A stretch of DNA of 64,000 nucleotides from Amorphophallus konjac (Eukaryota; Streptophyta; Magnoliopsida; Alismatales; Araceae). Below are positions 51,788 through 62,286 of the stretch, in pieces. The stretch is from positions 175,576,413 to 175,640,412 of the forward strand of contig CM040128.1 in the NCBI GenBank assembly GCA_022559845.1. Reading direction: 5' to 3'. The first letter of the stretch is position 1. Each line of letters begins with the position of its first letter. The notes under the pieces were generated by a model. That model searched no databases, was not told where the DNA came from, and saw nothing but the letters and a program-made list of their open reading frames with translations. Both the position numbers and the translations under genes were made by a program.

Positions 51788-54700
51788 GGTCACGCCCCGA
51801 GATTATGCAACGGAGACTAATCAGGAACGTGAACAGCCGGCTAGTACGTCGCAAGCGAGCATATATAATCAGAGTGCTAACACATTCACACATAAAAGGG
51901 AATACACAAGATGATATACTCAAAACTTCACTTTATTGAACAATATTCAAAGTACATTGATACTTGACTCTTTTCACTAGACTCAAATAAATGGAAAAGT
52001 ACATCGACTCGACTGGACTCATGACTCTACAAGGTCTTCTCTCGATCTTTAATCACTCTCGGACTCGTCACTTGAGTAGTCCAAACCCCTACTAGAATTT
52101 CCTGAAAAGATGAAAAAAGTAGGGAATGAGCACAGTTGCCCAATAGGTATCTTCGTATCAACATGAAGGCAGTATTTAAGTAATTAATATTTTAGCTCTA
52201 GGAAAGAAGATAGAAAAAATGTGATGAAACATGCGAATAAAATCAAAGTAACACTAGTAACACGATGTAGATCATAGAGATATGAAGGTTTATGTAGAAT
52301 GAGAGCACGATCGAGAACGAGCCTAACATGAATGTAACTTGGCCTTTCATGAATGAGAATATACTTTTCATAACCATAAAGGCTATGCACTAGAAAGTCA
52401 TGTAACAAGAATGTACTAGCAAGTATGTAAATTTTACAAGATTGTCGCGTGGTTTTCACCTGTTTATAAAAAAAGTACTCCCAGCGTAATGCTACGCCAG
52501 TAAGCATCATACCCCATTGTTTATAGTATGTTTCTGACTATCTGCCGAGGGGGCTAGCGTCGAGGCCTTTGACACTGTCCGTGCCCGCTCTTACATCTTC
52601 AAGTTATAAATCAAGCTACTTCCACGAGAAAATATATTTATGGCCAATAATGTAACAATTCCAAACAATAGTTTCATAATCACAATATCAAGGTAAGAAT
52701 GCACCAATTAAGAAACATGAGAGTTCAAAAGATGAATTAAGAACAACGTCATGCCACGGAAGAATTCGGTAACATAACGACACAATTATTAACTTTCAAA
52801 ATTCATTAGATAGCTTTTTGAACAAGGTGTTGGGTTATGGATAATCAATAGACCATCTGGGGACATAGGAAAATCAACCCTTGGGTCAAACCTTGGGTTA
52901 AACACAGTTTAGGTATAAGACGGTCAAGTCTGGACCGTTTCTAGAAGACGCGGTCATTCCAGGACCGTTTCTAGATAGACGCGGTCAGAGAAGGACCGTT
53001 TCTAAATAGATTCGACGCATGAAGAGAGAAGGGTCGATGCAGTGAAACTCTTGAAAAGAAGCGGTCGCAGGATGACCGCTACTTGACAGTGGCGGTCGCT
53101 TGATGGCCGTGACTATCCAAGACACAGAAACGTCGGTAAAGTGCTTTCTAGACAATTGGGCTTTGAGGGTACAACCAGCTCAGCGTCCTAGTGGGAATCT
53201 CAGGCTCGCGGAGACTTACGGAGGCCTTGAAATAAGATCACCTAGTCCGGTGGAAGGAATATCCAACGGAGAGGATCACAAGTCCAAGATTATGTGCCTA
53301 ATATGTGCAAAGTGTAACTAATAGCCATGCACCGGAGCACGCACTATGTACTTATGAAAGACTCAAGATGAGAGGGAATCGTGTCGAAAACAGCGATCAA
53401 TTCATCAATAAAAACAAGCCCCCAATGCATGTGAAATATAACTTTAATACAAACTATATGGTTTTGGCATGAAAGTTACATAAGTTAAAAATAGGTATTT
53501 AAAGCGTGAAAGACATGAAACCTAGCATGTTTAATGCACAATATAACCAAGTTCAAAATTATACAGTCATAACTAGGGATAAGGCCTAATAACTTAGGTT
53601 TAACAGATGTATAATAGGGTCAATCTGCCATCTGATTGAAGTTAACAAGGTGTAGGAAACTGAAACATAGTAGCGGTCTTGACAGAACCGCCTATACACA
53701 GTAGCGGTCCTTTGGGAACCGCTATTAGACAGTAGCGGTCGCTGGTAGACCGTTTCTAGTCATGTAACAGAAAGGGGGTCATCAGGTCATGCAAGGCATA
53801 ACTTAAAGAAACAAATGCATGTAAACATGCTAGACAGGAAGACAAATATGTTACAACAAAGTAAAGTCATGGAGATGCATGGGTTCTCATGAATTAATCC
53901 AAGATTATCATCTTTACCATTAAGGGTAGGAATCATGGATGCATGAATAACCTGGATGCACAGTAATAGTAAAACATGAAATACACCATCTACAGAGCAT
54001 AAAATTGTATGAAACTAGAGGGCTTTTACTCCTAACGTTTGGTTTTAGCCGTCCATGAGATAACCTACCTTTGTAACGGGCTTTAGACTTCGAATTTTGG
54101 ACTAGAAGGATGACCTAGTTTATGTACATCCTGTGCTAAACCAGCAACTTCTCGTCCCTCGTTCTCCTTAACCTCTTGACCTAAATCCATGAAATTTGGA
54201 GGTAGGTAGAAGATACATAGGTTAAAAAATTATTCTAAAGGATGATCTTCTAAATACCTCGGTTAGGGCTTCCAATCTCTAGATCTTCCTTGGACCGGCA
54301 CGCTAGTTCCTGAGTGCCTTGCAGAGAAACAGCAACTTCGGGAGCTTCTAACTCTCTGGACGCTTGACCTCCTAGCACGAAATTTGGAGGGGAGTTAGAC
54401 AATATAAAGGTAATCAATAAAGTCTAAAGGACCAACATGAAATACTCATGACTTACCGTCAAACAACGTGAGCCAAAACGAGGATTTACGCAGGTCGAAC
54501 CTAGGCCCTATTTATAGGGTTTTGCCTAGGGCTGATGATTAGATTGATCTAGGAGTCCTAAATTGGAGTAGGATCGATCCCCAAGAGTCCTAGACTAGGT
54601 TTCCATGCCAGGTAGCTTCGAATCATAGAGATCGGGATGGGAAAAAATCTAATTTTTCCACGCTTCTAACACCTCCGTTCACGGAACATAGTAGCGGTCA

Positions 54701-54813
54701 TCTCGCCACCGCTATTGTGAGAAGGCGATCGTGCAATAGACCGTGTTCTCATGCACAAATTCCAAAATTTTAGATTTTCTAATTATCTCTCATTTATCCT
54801 TTTTATCAACCTA
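51788..54813 (-). mobile_element. H1 5' LTR (interrupted)
   Basis: It matches 18469-21500 by eye throughout. The first base of the terminal TG has changed (GGTCACGCC). TATAAATA is the complement of 54509-54516. The match stops at 54813, after TTTTATCAACCTA, where an LTR element has entered; in the other LTR the sequence continues TTTATCTAATTT. The remaining ~250 bp of the LTR lie outside the window. Confidence 0.9.
52918..53760 (-). repeat. CGGTC...GACCG hairpin clusters in H1 5' LTR
   Basis: Inverted repeats with a CGGTC stem, a 7-base loop and GACCG lie at 52920-52940, 52961-52977 and 52982-52998, with looser ones to 53107. A second group with GCGGTC...ACCGC stems lies at 53672-53755. The 3' LTR has the same hairpins at 19609-19770 and 20360-20440, but several stems there have lost the CpG (GACCA for GACCG). 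Confidence 0.75.
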
Positions 54814-57800
54814 TGTAATACACTGGATTCTTATTGAATCTTTCGGACCCTTTTCGGAGAGTTTCGGATCGCTTTTGTGGGTCCTGAGTTGAGTTTTACG
54901 ATCCACGTGAGTTTTCTCTCGTACAAGTTACGGAACCCTGTGGTTAGTTTATTTCTCAGTTCATCGACTTGAGGACGCTACAGTTGTGATGTACTCTTCC
55001 CGAGGATCGTTTTGACTATTTTTACGTATTTTTCTGAATTAGTCCATTTTCAGACCAATTATCGAATTTTCAGAAATTAGGAAAATTTTCTTAATTTCTT
55101 TTCTTTTCCTTTTTATTCTTCTTCCTCTCTCCTCCCCTCTCATTCGCCACCGTGACCCCCTCTCTCCCCCATTTTCTCTCTTCTCTTGCCCTCCTGGCTC
55201 TGACTGGAGACGGAGGAGGCACGGGCAGGCTGAGGTGATGCTGTGGGGATGGTCCGGAGGGCGATGGGGAGAGGATCTGACCGTTTCTGGCGCGATCCCG
55301 AACGGTGGATTCAAAGCCGACGGTCGAGCTCGCGATGTGATTTTCGGCGCGGTTTAGTCACTATGGTGCACGGAATCGTCGGTGGAGGTAGGGAGATGGA
55401 AGCTTTACTTCTCTTCTACGTTTCCTCACAATTTCGTGTCGATCGGTGCGAGTTTGAGTGGGTTTTGCCTTGTTGGGGTAAAATCATGCTTTTGGGGTGT
55501 TCGTAGGTTTCGGCAAAAAATGGTGACGGTTTTTAGATCAGTTGGTATCAATCGAACCCCTGGAATGTCAGCGTTCCAGATCCACTGATTTCGTGTCGAT
55601 TGGTTGTCATTTGGGGCCGGTACGAGCCCGGGAACCCCGGTGACTTAATTAGGGTCAATTCGGTAGAATTGCCCGTCTCTAGTCATTTATGCATTGTTTT
55701 GACTCCTTCCAGAGTGTGGAAAGTCGGTATTGGCATTATGGTTGTTTCCCCTTCGATCGGGATCGAACGGGGCGTGGAATCGGGCTCGAGGTGTAGGGTT
55801 TGGCCGATTTTCTGCCGTAACCGGTCGATCGAACGGGATGGGCCAGTCGACCGGCAGGCGCCCGCAGGACCGTGTTGGTCCGATCGTTGGTCCGGTCGAC
55901 CGACCGCCCAAGTCCGATCGACCAACCCTGTCAGGTCGACCGACCCCAGGGGCCAGGTCGACCGGAATTCTGTATTCTTGACCGTTTTGAGTCCCGGTCG
56001 ATCCGGTTGAGACCCAATGACCGACCTATGGCCTCGCGAGTGTCCCGGACACTCTGTGGGTTCCATGTCCGTGTTTCTGGGGTGTCGGGAGGTGATGTGT
56101 TACCTCGATTAGCGTGCCCGTAGGTATGTGTGTTCCGGGCTCTATGTTACGCTCGATCGAGTCACCGTGTATCGGTGTGAGTGCGGTGGGGTTCCCCCGC
56201 ATGTGAGTGGCCTCCCTTGAATTTCTGTTTGAGGGGATGGTCTCGGCGGCTTGTGGTCTGCTTCGGTATTCATGCTACCGTGGTTTTAGGCCTAGTGAAG
56301 AATTTAAGTCGGTTGGCCTTCGCGGCCCAACCTTTGTCCGCCTCTTCGTTGTGGAGCCCCTTTCTTAGGCCGCTACAAGTCGTTGACTTAAGTCAATGTT
56401 TTAGGGCAGTTAGTGTGGCGGTTGTTTCTTGGACTGCCTAGTCCGTGTGGCGGATCTATATTAGACCGCTTTGGTGGTTTGACCGAATAGGTCGATTCAG
56501 GGTTGACTGGGTTTAGCGGCCTAATCCTTGACTGCTACAGTACCCTAGTGGCCCATTCTATGACCGCCAGCGTATGTTCCTCCGCTTAATTCCTGAGTGT
56601 CGTTTCCCGATGTTTTGACTTCTGATTATCTTGGCTTCACCTCGTGGTTTGCCCGTCATCCCGTGGATGTCTTCTGACATCCTATGAGAGATATAACCAT
56701 AGTCAGGTAGCCAGGAGTGCCTTTGTATCGCTTCAGAGTCATTATTCAGGTTTTGGTCAACCCGGTGAGGCCCAGTGGTTGACAAGTAACCTTGTGTGTG
56801 TCTTGACCATTCTGGATAGCTCGAGATAGTGGTTCTGGACGTCTTGAGGTACTGTCCTACCTTGGTCTGTGTGTCCAGATGCTTTGAGGGTCTTGATGCT
56901 CCCTCAGGTCTCCATGAGTCGTTTTATACGGTTATGTGGATCTGAAGATCCATTGTCATTTTATGTGGCTTAGGATTAGGCTGATTGGCGGTTCGTCATT
57001 ACCGTCATGCGACGATCTTAGCTCCGAGTCATGAGACTCAAGGATCGTTGCATTGGTAGGTCTAGTTGCCATGTCCTGAGTCTGTTGGCAGTTGGTGTAC
57101 TACCTTTGTGCTTCGTAGTACGGGTGACAGTGCGTGCTTGGCCTGTCTGTACTCCAGCACTCGTGTTTAAGAGTCTTTGTGTCTAGTGAGCGAGACTAGT
57201 CGTAGCCTCACGACCTCGAGTGTCAGCCCACTTGGAAGTGGTGGTGGGCCGAGATACGATTTTTAAGCTAGTTTCCGTGGGCCCCTGCTTTACGGTAGCG
57301 TCCTGCTGGGGGGGGAAACTAGCTAGAGGCCTGGCTCTAGGCAAGAGTCAGTGTGTGCACACGTGGTCAGGGGCGTTTGGACTGGCACCGACGGGCATGA
57401 CCCTGACTAGTCACTCGTTACTGTAGTTATTGTTATGGTTCAATGTGCATCTCAGTCTCCGTCGTTCTCGGCATCCGTAGCGAGATACTTGTGGCGCAGT
57501 GTAAGACGTCAGTGGATGCATCTGGCTGTTCTTCTAGTGAGGAGGTGCATCCGTCACGTGACACGTGACTCTCGCATTTCTTGTGCGTTGTGACCTCTCC
57601 GGGTTAGTCCTTTCTTGGCTATACCCGAGGTCAGTGTTGTGTGGCATGCACGACGCTCCAATCATGTGTGTGGTTGCGTTTAAGGAGCGTACACGACAAT
57701 CGAGTCGTGTAGGCTTTAGTGTTCTGTGTTTGTCCAGGTCTTTTCTAGGCTTTTTGCCTGTCTTCGTAGGCCTTCGCCTTAGGCCTTGTGCTGTGTCAGT

Positions 57801-58486
57801 AGATTGGTAACTCCTGACTTTTTAAGATCAGGGTTCGCCTTTCTGTTGCTGTTTGGAGTAGCTTAGGGAGCCAAGGTTAGTTCGGTAGCCGTGTTTTGCT
57901 CGGTACGGCTTCTTTTCCCTTTTCTTTTAGCTGCTCTTACTCCTTCTATTTTCAGTTTTCTTTTACAACCTTCTAGTGGTAATTTTCCTGCTTTACTACT
58001 ACTGTTGTTTTAGCTGTTGTTCTGTGTTACTGCGTTGTTTTTCAGTGGGGATCCGCGTGACCCCTAATGGGCCAGTGACACGAGGCTCACCCCTGCTTTT
58101 CAGGTGTGGTGCTCTACTTCCTTCGCGGTTCCTGGTGTGGCAATTTCGTAGTTGCCAGTGGTACCTACGTCGGGCTTCCGCCAACCTCAGCGTACGTTTT
58201 TCTTTCTGTTGGACTGTACTTGTCTTTCCTTTGGACTAGACTCTAGTATAATTATTAATTTTAACTGTTAATTAAAAAGTAATTTTATTTCTACTACTTT
58301 AGCAAACCTGATTAATGAAATTTAATTGCTTACTGTTATATCTGCAACTCCAATGTACTACATGACATTCCTTTTATCCCTTCGGAGCTTTACAGCTCTT
58401 GGGAGGCTTCACGGGTTCCAAGTGGTATCGGGTCTACACGGTAGCCCTATCGGGTATATCCGGTATCCGGAGTCCGGGTCGTCACA
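54814..58486 (+). mobile_element. 5' LTR of the non-coding element
   Basis: TGTAATACACTGGATTCTTA at the start, GGGTCGTCACA at the end; 3.67 kb. A cluster of GGTCGACC-type palindromes lies at 55826-55975, and GCGG/GACCGC-type repeats at 56400-56575. Most open frames in it overlap these repeats on both strands and have no protein features. Confidence 0.88.
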
Positions 58487-60506
58487 GGTGGTATCAGAGC
58501 ATTGTTGTGTGAACATGGGAATCCGAGATATACAGTATCTAGAGTCTTGAAAGTCCAGTACAGTCTTTCGCTGGCTTAAGTTTTACGATTCCTTGTCGCA
58601 TTGTTTTTCGTGTGTTGTCTTGTGCGTGTTGTGTTAGCACTATGCGAGATGTTTTTGCTCTCGTCAGAATGTGATGGGATGCTCCTTTTTAGTCGTGGTG
58701 TCTGTCTCGATCGTGTTGTACTTGGCATAGTTCGTTGATAGGCTTGAATCTGCAGTACATTGTTCGAGATTTTTTCGTGGCTTGTTCAGGTGGCTGGTGA
58801 CTTTTCGAGCTGGTGTGATGGTCGTACACGTTCTTACGTTGTTTTGGTCATCCCAGCTTAAGTTTGTGTAGCTCCTGAGGTGTTTTGCTTCTGTTGAAGT
58901 GATTGCTTTGTTGCCTCGATTGAGAAGATGCTCAAGCGAACCGAGGATTTTCCTTCCTGGTGAGCTACTGTTAGTGAGCTTGATTCTCCTCATCCTGTTT
59001 GGTGGAGTCTTTTCGAGGTAAGCCTTAGAAGTGCTGTCTTAGTGAGACCTTTGTCCTGCGTCTACTTAAGTGTAGACAGTATTTATTCTGAGCCTGATCT
59101 GCTCTTTGTTCGACGGTTGCTTGGCTTTGGACCTATTCTTGTGTTAAGGGCCGTTGTGCACCGTGTTTTGTCGTGCCGTGTCTAGCGGCCGATGTGTTGT
59201 GAGGGCTCATTTATTCTTCCAGGACGTAATGGTAAGCTAAGATTAGCCTTTCTTTGTGATTTGTGCTGAAGCTGGTGCTCTTCTTGATTTGCACTTAGGC
59301 GACTTGTGATCGGTTGTTAGCAGGATCAGTACTCGTGGCATGATATGTTACGATTTTCATGAATTACGATGGCGCCGAGTGTGTGCTGAGATGCGGATAC
59401 CGGGATTTTTTTGATGCTTGTGTACGTTGTTTGAGTGCGCAGCGGAAGCGTGTGAGTTGATACCCACGGGTCGAGGATCGTTGGCTGTAAGATTCTGACC
59501 GGTCGAGAGAATTATCCTTCTCGATGTGACTTCGTCTTGCCTTCGTGTGCCTTAATGTTGTTCGTTGCCGTGCCATTGTTCGTGGAGGCGTTCTGGTGTT
59601 GGCACTGGCATTTGTGAGTGTTGGGGAATCTGTCGACATTTCTGCTGGCTGAGTACCCTCTGCTTTATAATTCTTTCTTGGGTGTTGTACTCTCAGGGTG
59701 TGGTCGTGGTCCTTGGGATGCGTTTCCCAAGATCGTTGTCCTTCTTGTTGTCATGGGTCTTTTCTTGGTAAGCTACTTGATGCATGACTAGTCCATTGTA
59801 GTCGTGTGCTCAGCTGTTATTATGCCTTGATGTGACCCAGCTTTCAGTTGTGTTTCATGGTTCTGTGTTCAGTATGGAGCCGGGATCCTGTAAGTGTTGT
59901 TGTTGTCGTTGTTGTCATTTTGTCGTTGTTTCCCTATGAATCTGTCTTGGCACTATGTGGATCGAGATCTTGTCAGTTAGTTTTGCTGTACTCTTCTTCC
60001 ATGATAGAGTTAGCATGCGACTCGAATCAGATGTAATATCTGAGCGAGGATAGACTTGACTGTGTTTGTGGTCCGGTGCTGTTGTTGGCGTCCTGTGTGC
60101 CAGGTTTCGTGGTTACCTTTGGCACTGGAGCCGATGTGTCGAGCTGTCAGCTGAGAGGACTATGCTTCCTTGTTTAAGCTGATGATGGTCGTGTCTGTCG
60201 TTTTGTTTTATCGATATATGTCGTCGTGGCATGGGTCGTGTCTCCTTTCCTGTGAGACGTAGACGACGTTGCCTTGTTTCGGAGGTGTCAGACTTGTGTC
60301 CACTTATGAGCCATGCTCGTTCTGTGGATCTGTTTGCCTCGAGATCCCGAGCGTGTGCTTGTGATTATGGTTTGACAAGTGTTCCTCTGAATGGTATTTT
60401 TCGAGATTCGTGTTGTTTCAAGTTGTGTCTTGGGGTTTGCTCGTCCTTGCTTCTTCTTGTTCGTTCCTTAAATTTTGAGGATGAAATTTCTTAAAGGAGG
60501 GGAGGC
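58487..60506 (+). other. Interior of the non-coding element
   Basis: It opens with the primer site TGGTATCAGAGC (58489-58500) and closes with the polypurine tract AAAGGAGGGGAGGC (60493-60506). The rest is G/T-rich with many TGTTGTCGTTG-like stretches. Frames on both strands are at most about 110 codons and carry no zinc knuckle, DTG, YVDD or DDE motif. No function is assigned. Confidence 0.75.
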
Positions 60507-62286
60507 TGTAATACTCTGGATTCTTATTGAATCTTTCGAATCCTTTTCGGAGAGTTTCGGATCACTTTTGTGGGTCCTGAGTTGAGTTTTACGATCCACG
60601 TGAGTTTTTCTCTCGTACAAATTACGGAACCATGTGGTGAGTTTATTTCTCAGTTCATCGACTCGAGGACGCTGCAGTTGTGATGTACTCTTCCCGAGGA
60701 TCGTTTCGACTATTTTTACATATTTTTATGAATTAATCCATTTTCAGACCAATTATCGAATTTTCAGAAATTAGGAAAATTTCCTAATTTCTTTTCTTTT
60801 TCTGTTTATTCTTCTTCCTCTCTCCTCCCCTCTCATTCGCCGCCGTTACACCCTCTCTCCCCCGTTTTCTCTCTTCTCTTTCCCTCCCAGCTCCGGCTGC
60901 AGACGGAGGAGGCACGGGCAGGCTGAGGTGATGCTGTGGGGATGGTCCGGAGTGCGATGGGTAGATTCAAAGCCGACGGTAGATTCAAAGCCAATCGGCA
61001 CGGACCGTTTCTGGCGCGATCCTGAACGGTAGATTCAAAGCCGACGGTCGAGCTCGAGGTGTGGTTTTCGGCGTGGTTTAGTCACAACGGTGCATGGAAT
61101 CATCGATGGAGGTAGGGAGATGGAAGCTCTACTTCTCTTCTACGTTTCCTCGCAATTTCATGTCGATCGGTGCGAGTTTGAGCGTGTTTTGCCTTGTTGG
61201 GGTAAAATCATGCTTTTGGGGTGTTCGTAGGGTTCGCGGGAAAACGGAGACAGTTTTTAGATTAGTTGGTATCAATCGAACCCCTGGAATGTCAGCATTC
61301 TAGATCCGCTGATTTCGTGTCGATTGGTTGTCATTTGGGGCTGGTACGAGCCTGGGAACCCCGGTGACTCAATTAGGGTCAATTCGGTAGAATTGCCCGT
61401 CTCTAGCCGTTTGTGCGTTGTTTTGACTCCTTCCGGAGTGTGGAAGGTCGGTATTGGCATTATGGTTGTTTCCCCTTCAATCGGGATCGAACGGGGCGTG
61501 GAATCGGGCTCGAGGTGTAGGTTTGGCCGGTTTTCCGCCGTAACCGGTCGATCGGACCAGATGGGCCGGTCGATCGGTAGGCGCCCGCAGGACCGTGTTG
61601 GTCCGATCGTTGGTCTGGTAGACCGACCGCCCAGGTCTGCTCGACTAACCCTGTCAGGTCGACCGACCCCAGGGGCCAGGTCGACCGAAATTTTGTATTC
61701 TTGACCATTTTGAGTCCCGATCGGTCCGGTTGAGACCCAATGACTGACCTATGGCCTCGCGAGTGTCCCGGACACCCTGTGGGTTCCGTGTCTGTGTTTC
61801 TGGGGTGTCAGGAGGTGACATGTTACCTCGATTAATGTGCTCATAGGTATGTGTGTTCCGGGCTCTATGTTACGCTCGATCGAGTCACCGTGTATCGGTG
61901 TGAGTGCGGTGGGGTTCCCCCGCATGTGAGTGGCCTCCCTTGAATTTCTGTTTGAGGGGATGGTCTCGATGGCTTGTGGTCTGCTTCGGTATTCATGCTA
62001 CCATGGTTTTAGACCTAGTCAAGAATTTAAGTCAGTTGGCCTTGGCGGCCCAACCTTCATCCACCTCTTCGTTGTGGCGCCCCTTTCTTAGGCCGCTACA
62101 AGTCGTTGACTTAGGTCAATGTTTTAGGGCGATTAGTGTTGCGGTTGTTTCTTAGACCGCCTAGTCCGTGTGGCGGATCTATGTTAGACCGCTTTGGTGG
62201 TTTGACCGAATAGGTCGATTCAGGGTTGACTGGGTTTAGCGGCCTAATCCTTGACTGCTATAGTACCCTAGCGGCCCATTCTATGA
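60507..62286 (+). mobile_element. 3' LTR of the non-coding element (truncated)
   Basis: It matches 54814-56567 by eye up to GGCCCATTCTATGA; the other LTR then reads CCGCCAGCG, while here GCAGAAGAAG of C4 begins. A local rearrangement near 60960-61030 repeats the GGTAGATTCAAAGCC piece three times. The GGTCGACC cluster is at 61548-61690. Confidence 0.88.

Larger units (their letters stand above)
18469..54813 (-). mobile_element. H1: Tekay/Del-like Gypsy chromovirus (host of nested stack)
   Basis: Minus-strand order is 5' LTR (54813 to 51788), primer site (51780-51769), gag, zinc knuckles, protease, RT, RNase H, integrase, chromodomain, polypurine tract, 3' LTR (21725-18469). Gene order, EAHKSRYAIHLGATNMY in integrase and the short chromodomain with KIRWN...ATWETDE place it with Tekay/Del chromoviruses. 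All genes carry stops or frameshifts. It is interrupted by G2 (24307-48063), by a Copia solo LTR (48993-50588) and, in the 5' LTR, by the element starting at 54814. Its left flank is AGAAG (18464-18468); the outer end of the 5' LTR lies beyond the window, so the duplication cannot be confirmed. Confidence 0.9.
54814..62286 (+). mobile_element. Non-coding LTR element (LARD-like, Gypsy-type LTRs)
   Basis: 5' LTR 54814-58486, primer site 58489-58500, interior to 60506, 3' LTR from 60507. Left flank ACCTA (54809-54813) is a candidate duplication; the right flank is lost. The interior of 2.0 kb shows no gag or pol motif in any frame, while the LTR alone is 3.67 kb. Primer site and polypurine tract are intact, so the element could be copied with proteins from a relative. 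The LTR family is that of the solo LTR at 28087-29978 and of the fragments at 1-3232 and 14546-16330. The 3' LTR is cut at about 62286 by C4. Confidence 0.85.

Noticed and set aside
55683..56123. Arg/Pro/Asp-rich open frames on both strands of the LTR (also 61460-61708)
   Set aside because: They coincide with the GGTCGACC palindrome clusters, which read open in several frames on both strands.
58664..60494. Several 70-110-codon frames inside the non-coding element as possible gag
   Set aside because: No gag core, zinc knuckle or other motif is present; frames lie on both strands and have composition-driven sequence.
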